Shown here: positions 48,740-59,447 of the stretch, piece after piece | Layout: each line of letters starts with the position of its first letter | How positions within the stretch are numbered: position 1 is the first letter of the stretch | Source: Davidsoniella eucalypti | Taxonomy: Eukaryota > Ascomycota > Sordariomycetes > Microascales > Ceratocystidaceae | Reading direction: 5' to 3' | DNA length: 64,000 nucleotides | Assembly: GCA_004009845.1 (NCBI GenBank) | Contig: RMBW01000021.1 | Location: forward strand, 186,001-250,000 | Made by a program: the position numbers and the translations under genes | The notes under the pieces: model-generated | Databases searched by the model: none | What the model was told of the DNA's origin: nothing | Seen by the model: the letters and a program-made list of their open reading frames with translations, nothing else

Positions 48740-51700
48740 GGTCGTCCCAGAAATTCAAGAAGAGAAAGAAAGAGGGAAGGGGAAGGAAAAGGAAAGACAG
48801 CGGAGGGGAGTGGTTAATAATAATAGCAACGACAAAAAAAGAAATAAACCAAAATAGAGCGAGCGCCGGGACAAAAACAAAAACAAAAGGGAAAAGGAAA
48901 GAAGCGAGGTCGAGCGACAAGGAGAAGGGAAGAAAGAGCCCTGGACAACCCGCCAATTCCAAACCCGCCTAAACAGCCTAAAAGAAGACCCAAAGAAAAT
49001 GGGGAAAATGGACGGGGCCCTGTAACGGCCTGTAAAAGGACTATCAGGCACTAAGATGCTCTTGTGCGTGCTACAGCCTGCGCTTTAGCGGCTGCTTTTG
49101 GCTAAAGATGTGCAGGTTTTTTTCTTCTTTTTTTTCTGTGATTCGAAGAAGCTGAACACGAAATCCCAAGCTTGTAGTCTGGAGATGAGAGACTATGTCG
49201 TCGATGCAATGCGGCTATGAGCGTCTCACTGGGCGCCAAAAATGAGGGCAAGACGGACTTGGCGACAGCGAAACCAGCCAAGCGCAATAAACAGAGACGA
49301 ATCTCTTCACTTCGGCTTCTGCGCGACTTGGGGGTTCTTATTCTAGAATATCCTTAAAAAAGAAGTTTTAAAAAAAAAAAATGCTTGGCTTTTTGGCCCG
49401 CTTTTTGTTCGTGGAGCAGAGATATGGGTTGGTCGAGACAGGCCAAGACTTTCTGGGCACGAACAGACTCGAGCTTTTCTGAATCGTCTTTGTTCTCTTT
49501 TCTTTCCGAACAAACTGGGGGCTCTCGAACAATATAATGAAATAAATGGCAGATTAGGCCGGACAGGCCAGCGTCTTAACAAGATAGACGAATCTGTCGG
49601 CTTGGGCGGGGGGGGCAGGAATTCAAAGACGATATATTCAGAAGGCGATGGGTGGTTATACCAACCAAGAAGGAAAAAGGCAGATCAAAGAGTCTGGAAA
49701 CCCAGAATACATCGAGCTTTTATACAGAGCTTCAACTACGAATCGTACATCCATGAAATAACAAGAGTTACGCTGCAAAGAAGGAGACGCAGACAGTCTC
49801 GACTAGAAACCAACGCCGATCTCGAGAGAAAACCACCAAAGGCGAACACTAGAAAGCGTTTGGGATATGTTAAGCCAAGCAGGGATGGCCCCCTTCCGGC
49901 AGTCAGAACAGAACAGGAACACCCCTTGGCCAGCAGCCTCCTGATCAAGCTAACAGAGCCTACCAGAAGCCTAAGCAGCAACGCAGCACTACAGAAGCCA
50001 CAAGCATAGCATTACCCAGACAGGTCGCTAGTTAGGGTGCCGTCAGAGATCTTTGAGGATGAACGAGGAATTGGAAACTGAGAAACCCAAGGATGGTCCT
50101 TACTCAGGCACGCCCATAACGAGAAAACAAGTTGAGGCTCCTAAACGGCTAGAAGCTGTTACTAGTGTTATTTTGCTAGGACCTCAATGTTACAGCAAGG
50201 TCTAATGAAGCAACAGAGCGAGCCCAAGATAAAGGAAGATTAAGAATGACTTCAAAATTAGTCATCCGGCACCAAACCCCCGTTGTGCGGTGCTGAAAAT
50301 ATGTGGGATAAAAAATGGGTGTGATAGAGTTAGACAGAAGTAAGCCGCTGCTAAATCACAGCTGCAATGTAAGCTGAAGAAGGCATTGCTGGAAAAGAAA
50401 ATGGCACATAGGAAGGGAGGAGGAGGCTGTATCTTCATAGTCCAGCTGTTCAGGCGAGACGGGTCGTCACAAGTTACGGCCAAGATCTTGAACCATTATG
50501 GCTGAATAAGACATCAAAGTAGAGAAAGAAGTTCTCCGTTCTTGCCTATTTTCTTCTAGGTAAACCCTCCCCCATTCCTTGTCAGTCGATAAGAAACAAG
50601 GCATAACAGGCCTCTTGACATACCATCGTTACTACAATACATTTGCGTGTACAATCAAGGTCTCGGCTGTCCCATTGGGTCTATAATCAGACGTCAGTTT
50701 CAGCAGGTCTGAGGAACTCTCTATCGACCCAAATAGTCTATTATGATACAGGCACAACCCCAATACTACGACAATTGCCAAGATCAAACCAAACTATTTT
50801 CTATTTATTCATTGGATACAAATGTAACCCCTTCCTTCTCTCTCGTGCTATTTAGAAAAAAGAAAAAGAAAAAAAAAGATGAATAAATTAAATCAATTTG
50901 AACAGAGCAGCCAAGATCTGGTTCTGCCATTATCTTGCCAGGCCTCCGCTTAGTCAACTTCAACTCACCGTATGAACAAACAGTATAAACTCCAAAATCG
51001 ACAGTTCAGTTCTTCTACCAGAGACCTACCATATTTGGGTGAATAGGGTTTACAACTCAAGCCATGAAATTGAGTTCTTTTTTTAGCTACTGCAACGACA
51101 CAAGTACATATTAGCTACTACTATACCTTCTATTAAGCAAAACAATGTAATCAGTCCGGGCTGGGCTGTGCTTTTTATGGATATTGGGCGTCCATGCATA
51201 TGTCAAATTATCCGTTCGTTATTTTGTTTTCGAGAAGGAAAAAGACAAGAACAGAAGGGCATTGTTCGTGCCGATTAACCGTATAGTCTTACGTATTACA
51301 TATATAACTACACAGTGTGTCTACAAAGTATTGGCTATGCCACAGCGCTGGCAATGTCGAGTAGCCTCCTCAGGTTAGATTATCAAATAGTTCGTCACTC
51401 ACAAGGCCGCAAGAAGCTAGTGCTAGTACACAACTGCATGATGTCTTGTTTCTACACAAGTACGTTTTCTTTCTCCCCTCTATTTATTTGCTATTGCTGC
51501 TTCGTCGCTTGGCCCATCCGTTTATACATACAGCTATATATACAATGCATAGCTATCGGTAAATATAGCGCTGTACGTAGCCTTCCTTGACAATAGACAG
51601 ACTAGTTGACGACATACAAATGCTTCTCGGGTTGCTCATCACCAGTCTTCCATCGTTACCAATATATACAGTTATTAGAGTGTCGGATGTGCCATGTCAC

Positions 51701-52206
51701 CCACCATGACCATAGCTTTTTGTGATCAGTCTACATTTTCTGTCCTCGTCACTAGGCTACCAAGAAAACTCATCTAGAAGTTTTACCGAAGAAAAAAGAC
51801 ATACAAAGGCCAAGACCTAGACCGCCTCATGAAAATAGCAGCATTAAGAGAGCACCGGTAATTCATGTCTTTATGGTAACATTAGTCGAAGGATAGTTAC
51901 CATGTCGTATCATTGCAACTATACAGTATACTTGTCACCCGTTATACTGGACGACAGACGAGATATCTGAATTATGAACTTGGAGTCTTTTACGTCTACC
52001 TACTGGTATTTCATAGCAACACAATGGCATATTCCGGGCAGAAGCGGCCAGTAGTTGCAGGTAATATATCCAAGCATATCTTGTGATTTTTTTAGTGTTT
52101 AGGGATCTGAGGTTAAAAATGGAAGAAAAAAACGAATAAGGTTCGAATTTCCAATTGGACTGGAGCATCGGGAATTGAGCCCAATGCAGTTGGAATGTGG
52201 CGATAG
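48740..52206. other. Left part of the second gene desert
   Basis: About 3.5 kb. The first 230 bp are purine-rich on the + strand (pyrimidine-rich leader of the PAP2 gene on its own strand). The remainder is AT-rich with short frames only. A frame of 135 codons at 49602-50009 is purine-rich, lacks recognisable domains and is not supported as a gene. Confidence 0.5.
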
Positions 52207-52288
52207 AGTGTAAAGCAAAGATCCAGGGTCGTATGATCTTAGTGATTTAGGTAGACGTTAAATATAATCAAATCAGTGTAAAGCAAAG
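52207..52288 (+). mobile_element. 54-bp LINE 3'-tip insertion with 14-bp target-site duplication
   Basis: A perfect 14-bp direct repeat AGTGTAAAGCAAAG occurs at 52207-52220 and 52275-52288. It bounds 54 bp (52221-52274), whose last 47 bp equal the core of the insertion at 33113-33159. The two copies differ in their 5' few bases and in the number of tail AAATC units, and sit in unrelated target sequences. This identifies independent retrotransposition events of the same family, here only its 3' terminus. Confidence 0.9.
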
Positions 52289-52415
52289 GTAATAGTAAAG
52301 ACAGTATAGAAGAAACAAGAAGAGCGCGCCTCAACTCGAAGTTTGAGCCATAAGGATTCCCACAGTTCTAGCGAGCCAGGCTGATGTAGTCTTTGACATA
52401 CGTTGTTGCAGTATC

Positions 52416-53526
52416 TTACGTAGTTTCAGATCTCGGGTCCATCGATCCGCCCTGGGAGAATACTATCGGGTAGAACTGCTCGCCAGCTTCCAGAGGGGGT
52501 CGTTTACCAATCTTGTTGTTGTAAATCTTGTTCAGAATAGCAGCTGCTTCTCTTGAGGAGTGTTCACCGTGGAGCGTGATAATGGTCAGGTCGTAAAGCT
52601 TGCACAATCCAACCTCCTCAAATCCCCAATCAGCTCGTCGGCCAGAGTAAGTGGGGTTCCAGGTCGCACAAGATTCCTGGCAGTTTCGTACCATATTGTA
52701 GAATCGGTGGGTTGACCGGGCGCGGGCAGTGCTCCATTTTTTGGTGATGAGCCCACTTGACAGTCTAGTGGCACTCCGGGCACAGTTTGTCCATCATCGG
52801 GTCCGGAGGCAAGAATAGTTCACTGGTCATACCCATAAGGAGGGAATCGGCAATAATCTGGTGTTTGCTAGTTGGCTGTATTCCCATCCATTGCTTGTTA
52901 TCACCGAAGTCCCTCCTTTCCGCAAGTGATGGACGTTCCCAAGGTCTGTCGTGTCTCATGCCGTTGGGCTCCCCCATGACTTCCTTTTGCCGCCGCAGTC
53001 CTTCCAGGCGGGTCACTTCTGGGTTCCAAATACACTCCAAGTCGGCGTGGGCTTGTGCTGTTGCGACAGGAAAGACGGCAAAGGCCTGCTCTCGATAGGA
53101 AGGGATTTCCATCTCTCCCAAGCTCATAGGCAAGGCCATAATGTCTTCATCGTATAGACCGAGCTCGGCCACGCCTCTGATCCACCGCATGGCATTGAAC
53201 AGGAGATTGTCAAGCGTAGACCAGATGTCCTCTAGGCCGTCGGATCGTAAGGTTCTCGCCAGGTGTCGAAGTGTCTGTTGTGTGCAAAGACGGAGGACCA
53301 ACAGGGCCTCTTGCAGGGACAACTGCTCCAGCCTGGAATATGTACCAGCTTGGCGAACCATACGGTCATAGAGGAAACATCGTCGGGCGGCAGTGGGGCG
53401 GAAAAAGGAGCCAAGCACCTCTATGCCGGTTGACCCGCGGCAGATTTGGATACGGAGGACCTTAGATTTGGACTGGTTGAGGGAGACCCCAATTTCCATA
53501 TCTACATGAAATACGCTAAAACACAT
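52416..53526 (-). mobile_element. Non-LTR retrotransposon relic, reverse transcriptase C-terminus with possible restriction-like endonuclease
   Basis: On the minus strand, a frame from 53526 to 52765 starts inside the reverse transcriptase, with GVSLNQSKSKVL resembling the last palm motif. It continues as thumb-like helical sequence with conserved-looking PMSLGEMEIPSYREQAFA and ends at CPECH followed by a TAG. After a frame change the ORF 52694-52416 supplies H-x8-C (HRFYNMVRNC), completing a CCHC knuckle. It then gives RRADWGFEEVGLCKLYDLTII, which resembles the PD...D core of the restriction-like endonuclease of R2/CRE-type elements. The 5' two-thirds, including the YxDD motif, is missing. 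The relic is broken by at least one stop and one frameshift. Clade is tentative. Confidence 0.65.
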
Positions 53527-56500
53527 TGAAACCTGGAGCGTATAAATATATCCATTCGGTTACCAACACGGTGTCGTATAATCCTATCGATTTGAGAGGA
53601 TGGTAAATATAGTCTAAATCGACTCAAAGTTTTCCCAAGAAGCGGACCTACCTCTTCCTTCATGGCTTCGTTTTGTCGACAATATTGACGTCGTATCAGA
53701 TAGACTTGCTAGGGAAAATCGGCAATTGTTTCCATACATCATTGTGTTCTATTGTCAAACTTGGTTGAGAATGATGTTTAAACAAGTTAAATTTGTTTAT
53801 TCAGCTACTATGCTCCATCTCACGTTTGGTCAGCCTCCGCGAACTGGTCGGGCAGCTTTTCTATGTCTCATTCGTAAAAGAAACTACCTGATACTTTCCG
53901 TTTTCAGACCGCAGCTTTGTCAGACGAGTAAGAAACATTCGTCCGTCGGTGTACAGCATAAATAGGCATCCGAACTCTCCTCAGACCGATATTCACCATA
54001 TTCTATGATATATCAACTACGAATAATCAAATGGGATAGTCTGGATGTTGTACATGGCGCCTGTTATGTACAATGTACCCGAGTAAGATTCCCCGTTTCT
54101 ATATAGTATCAAGGGCCTTTCACAGCCACTTCGGTTAGAGCTATTCGCATCTCACTATCTCCATTAGTCGTATATACAGCAGGAGCAGTTGAAATTATGT
54201 CTAGTAATATATAATATGTCAAATGTAAGTGGCAACGTGATTGGACTTCCTACAGCCACTGATGATATGAACATCAGAAACGTGGACGATCTGTAATTGA
54301 CTTTGGCATGCGCCTCGTCCGTCTTGGAGTTTACGAGGTTCTTTCTAGTAAATATAACGCCACCCACATATCAGATGGGCGTTTATTATCAAGCGTATCA
54401 AGGCTAAGTCGTGAAATATTCAATACGAAGCTCAATGTGACTGTTGTGATCTAGTTCCATTTGTGATGATATCCTACTGCCTAAATGGTATGTCCAGTTT
54501 CTGACTTGGTGGAATGCTGGCAACATATATTGTGGTATTAAATACCTTCTTCATGATCTTTTCCTATCCCTCTATTTCGAGTGTTCATCGCTTTGTGTAG
54601 CCACAAATCATCAGTTTCCAACATCGGTGTGGCAGCTCAGTCATTTCAGTATCATGGAATATATCTGGGAGTATTTATAGAGAGATTGGCTATACAGAAA
54701 ACAGCACCAATATAAACGCATCAGCAGCACATATTATGAATGTTGAATTCACTTATCTAGCTCTATATATGTCAAAATATCCAGATTACCCTCAAATTGT
54801 ACCTTAATTGGACACTTGATACATGTGTACTACCAGGTCGTATATGGATTTGTCAAAAGACCGTTGCCACACGGAGCAATTGATAGCTTGGATATATATC
54901 ACAAATAACAACATACTCTATATTATAAGTGATCTCATTGTATGGTTTACTATTGAACTATTTGAACTAAGATTTCAGGTGAATCCATATTTCAACGGCT
55001 ATCCCAAATCACATCATATTAGGGTCATTTCCAGTATATTAGGGTTAGTGTCGGCTTTGACCGCATGAATCAGAGATGCCATTTAGAATTTTACACAATT
55101 ACACCGTCCAACCCATGGCATCCCTTAACGATCGGCCTGACCATTCATTTTCAATACGCACCTACCATATTTACCAACATCAAGGCAAGACTTCCTGACA
55201 AGGTTGTACACAAGAGCTTCCAATATTAGATCATATGACGAAAAGCTTAAGTGACTGTTCATAATGATGCGTTACTTGATCAGCCCTAGAAGACCAATCA
55301 ATCATGCTACAGTTTCTCTATTGCCCTGTCTTATTGTTACTAGAGGGCATAAAGGGAAATTTAATGACGAACCAATATTTGACTGTGGCCTCATTCTCAT
55401 CAATGCATTGATTCTGTTGGCAAAGTAATAGGCACTTGTAGGGTTATAGAATTTTAGGGAAAACCCTATATCATCCTTGATTTACAATGAGCATTATCAA
55501 TTCACAGATTGTTTAAAAAAAAAACCAAGGAACAAAATAAATCACCAGCCACAACTTGCTAACTAGCCACCTCATCCCATATACCTTGTACTGAAACGCC
55601 GCTAGACCTTGATTAGTAGGCCATAGCCGTGTTCATAGATGTAGACTCGAGCCGGGGGTTGTGAGATGGGCACGAGGCACAATAGAGATTTGTTTGTACA
55701 TTATGTATGTATTGTTAATCGTTATGTCGTAATACCGGCGATGAAGCACCGTGTTGCGTGATGGCACGACGGGTCGATTAGCTGCCTTCATGTTGTTACC
55801 TATATATATGTATTCGAATCTTTATTTGATTCACTTTTATAACTATGACAACTCATATACCAGGAAAGAAAAACAGTCAAGCAAGGGAGGATTTTTATTT
55901 CAAGAAAAGACATAAATACCAGTGAAATAGAGTGGGAATACATTAGAGAATGATAATCCCTAGTTCCAATTAAGAAATAAATGCAAAATACTTAGGTACG
56001 TATGCATTTGCTTGGATTGATTGATAGTGACATGCAAAGCTAATGAGTTGTTAGTCATGGAGTCCTAGATGGAATCACTCACAGATGTAAGGTTCAGCCT
56101 CAGATAAAGACAAACGCAAGCCTAACTAGAACGGCTACCTAAGACACAGATTAAGAAATATGTTAGAGACGGTACTATGATACATCGAACAACCGTTATT
56201 GTTCTTATAATGTATGTCAACAATCAACAAAGAAATATCACAACAAAAACATCGAGTCTGTTTCGTACGAAGCAACAGCTTGAAGATAAAAGAAAACAAG
56301 ATACGAGCAACAAATCATCCTAGCTACGGGAAGCAGAGCAAGGGTGTCGAAATAGAAAACAAATCGCTGGGGTGATGACAGCTTTTAGAGCAGGACAATG
56401 AACAAAAACAAAAACAAAAACAAACAAAGAAGCGAAAGAAGCTAAGTTAATATCAATTATTGTTAGTTAGTCTTTAGTGATGACTTATGTACATACTTGT

Positions 56501-57800
56501 GACTTCAAGAAGGAAAATCCAAGCTTCGCTTTCGTTACAGAGGAGAGATGTTATCTCGTTCCTAGTGACGCATGCATAGCTGCAGATGCTTAAGGGAAGA
56601 AGAAGAAAGAAATGCCAGAATACCTATCTATTCCTTGGTCATTTCTAGGCGGGCAAGAACACAATACAGCTACACACATATATACAACCCTGAAATACAT
56701 CGTGAAAGGAAACAAATGGCTGGAATTCCTCGCTTATATGCATGTGCAAGTTTACAAAGACTTATGGGAGGAAATGTCCCCAGCACGATAGCTTGTGGTG
56801 TCAAAATAACTAGGTTCTTTGCGGCCTAGTTAGAGGGGTTCAATGGCGATGTGAGTTAGCTTGACTAACATTTCCCTTGATCCCCAGCAAGCTTAAGCAG
56901 GTAGACTATCCCCGAAAGAACATATGTATAAGGGACAACTATGCCATGCCACAAGTAGTAAAGGGTCAAGCTTCGGACAATGTTTATGTTTATTGATGAC
57001 CCAAGATATACGAAAACAAAGAAGGCATTGGACGAGTCCCAACAAAGGTCAGCAGGAAAAGGAATCAAAACAAAGATTCCAGCAAAACAAAGATAAATAA
57101 TAACAAAAATATGGGGGAGGTACGATGGCCAACAACGGCTTTAGCGGTGCATGTGTGTTTAACTTTGTCCAACGGGTAGGTGACAGCTATAGTGACGGTC
57201 ACAACGCATGAACGAACTGATTAGGGTGAGCTGGGCTGCGGAAGGAGAATGCACGGTGGGTAGGATAAATAGTACAAACCGGCAAGTCCTATTTTTCTGC
57301 AGGTACACGAACAACGCCACGCTGCTGTTAAGCTAAGAAGCTTAGAGTGGTTACATAGTGAACCCAGTAGAGAAACAAAGCGTAGTACTTTGGTTGTCCG
57401 GGAAGAATCCCACTGGGAAGGCTTTTGTAACCTTCAAATAGAAGGAAGAGTGGGCTTGATGCTTCTTTGGTGGCTTCTACTGTCATGTTATTAGCTTCGA
57501 ATATACATCCATTATTTCCGTGGTATTGCTTTCTTCTGTCAGAGAAGACTAGTTCCTGTTTGTTTATGTTGATTGTTTAGATTTCTCGAAGAAGAAAAAG
57601 CGTCCTCGTAGGGTCTCATTGTTGCTGAGGGCGGCGCTACACAGACTGAATAAGACCCTGGCCTGGGTGGGCTCAGGCGGTGCTGGATGCGAAATTAAGG
57701 CCCTCAAAGCAGCTGTTAGTGGGATAGCTAGCTAGTAGGCCATCCAGACGGGAATCATAGTAGCAACAAAATAGCAGAAGGGGATAAGGCCCCGGTCGTC
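53527..57800. other. Middle part of the second gene desert
   Basis: About 4.3 kb of AT-rich DNA with no supported gene. It contains an A/C-rich simple stretch (AAAACAAAAACAAAAACAAAC near 56404-56427) and scattered short frames on both strands. No further LINE fragment, RNA gene or clear inverted repeat was seen. Confidence 0.55.
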
Positions 57801-59447
57801 AACAGACTGGGAGCTTGCCTGTGCTGACGGGCTGGCATTGCGTGTGTAATGCAAAGAGCACATCGTTTATTATTTTGTTTTTTTGTATATTGTTTTCTTG
57901 CTTGTTTTGCAGTAAAAGGAATCGAGAGGAACAAAATAAAGACGTCTTCGTCAACTTCTTTGGGACCCTCCAAAACCAGGCCAGGCTAGCCTTTTGTCTA
58001 GACAGATCCCATCCCTCCTTGATAGCAGCATTTGTCTTTTTCTCCTTCTTTACTTGACGAGTTGTTGTCTTTTCCCTTCTCACGATCGTTTAGCTTTGGT
58101 CTTTTTGACTTGCCATATATTAACTCTATACATTCTTTTTCTTCTCCTACTAACCGAGCAAAAGGTTAAAAAATCGACGCTCCTGCTATCCTTTTGTCGT
58201 CTAGGCCGCGCCTGCCTTGTCTGAATTTCATCCGGTGTCCGCCAACCTCCTTCACAGACATCGCTATTGCCATATTCGTGTGTCAAACGCCCTCTTCATA
58301 AACCACATAATTGATCGTCGTGGCTTCACCCCAACAGAATTTTCACCCTCTTAGTCACTGGACAGCGTCTTGGTTTGTTTTCATAGCTTCATTCGCTATT
58401 CAGATCTCCGATAAACAATAACAAAGCGCTCTTGCTTTCTTGTCTGGAATCTGCGTTCTTACTCGCTGGCATTCCTCAGCACGCCTGGGCTCTCTCTATT
58501 CTGCTTCGTTTCCCCCTCCCGTCCTGGGCCTTTTATCTCCCTCTCCCTGAACTTCTTCTCCTTGGTTCACCTTTCTCAATCTTCTCCTACCATCAAGACT
58601 TCCGTCGTCTCGCATCGTACGCCTGTTGAACGCTTTCTTAAGCTTGCTATAGCGCGTCTGCTGCCTGCTGGCTTCTTGATATCATCATCTCCCTTTTCCA
58701 CTGTTCGCTTCAGCATTTCAGTCGCCCACTAATCTGCATATCTCGCTCGTCCTGTCCACGCTCTGTTTGCTGGCTGCCAGCCGCCTCGACATTCTTTTGC
58801 TGTCTTCTCGCCAGAGAAAGTGAGCGAGGCTCGAGCTGCCACTTGGCGCCACATTTGGAGCTTCGGGAACGAGCCGGACTATTTGTTCCGTCTTCTCCCC
58901 ACTAGCTTTTCTTTGTTTTGTTTTCTTGATATCCAACTTTTCCATCGGCCTCATTTGTCGTCTTGTCTGTCTCATCTTCGCTTCATCGAAGATTAGAAGT
59001 TCAAGTCTTTCAAGCCACATCGCTGCCATGATGAACTCTAGAGTAAGTGTCATTTTCTTTTCATCATTTTTCGTTTTTGCTGTCGAAGCTTGTTTGTCCG
59101 GCCTGGGATCTGCATGAATATGCACAAAAAACAGCCTGTGACCAATCATCACGCTTGCTGTAGCGTCAAATTTCCTTTCTGGGGCAACGGCTTGACTAGC
59201 GCTTTTCTCGCAGAAGCCGCCTAAAACAAAGGCTTTGCATTGCTTCACAGGGACCGTGCTGTTTACATGTCATTAAACTCGCTTAGCACGCTCCACCGAC
59301 TTGTGTACAGCGCCTTTGATTGCCATGGCTAGTTGAGTTGACCAACCTTTCTGAAAAGAAAAAAAAAAGTCTACCATACAGCTTCGTCTTGTCATACACA
59401 ATCTCTTACTATGCTTCATTTTGGCGCTTGATCTTAGCTAACCAGTC
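57801..59447 (+). promoter_or_regulatory. Pyrimidine-rich promoter/leader of the cyclin gene
   Basis: From about 57.9 to 59.0 kb the + strand is C/T-rich, like the leader of the bZIP gene, suggesting a long 5' leader. Tandem ATGs at 59028 and 59031 open a five-codon frame running straight into a GTAAGT donor at 59043. A CTAACCAG acceptor ends at 59445, two bases before the cyclin ATG. If spliced as a 403-bp leader intron, the upstream ATGs would be out of frame with the cyclin and form an overlapping uORF. Leader splicing is inference. Confidence 0.4.

Noticed and set aside
49602..50009. 135-codon frame in the second desert
   Set aside because: Purine-rich Arg/Lys/Ser/Glu composition, non-ATG start region, no domain or splice partner.
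52138..52155. GGTTCGAAT resembling a tRNA B box
   Set aside because: No A box at the proper distance and no cloverleaf can be drawn.
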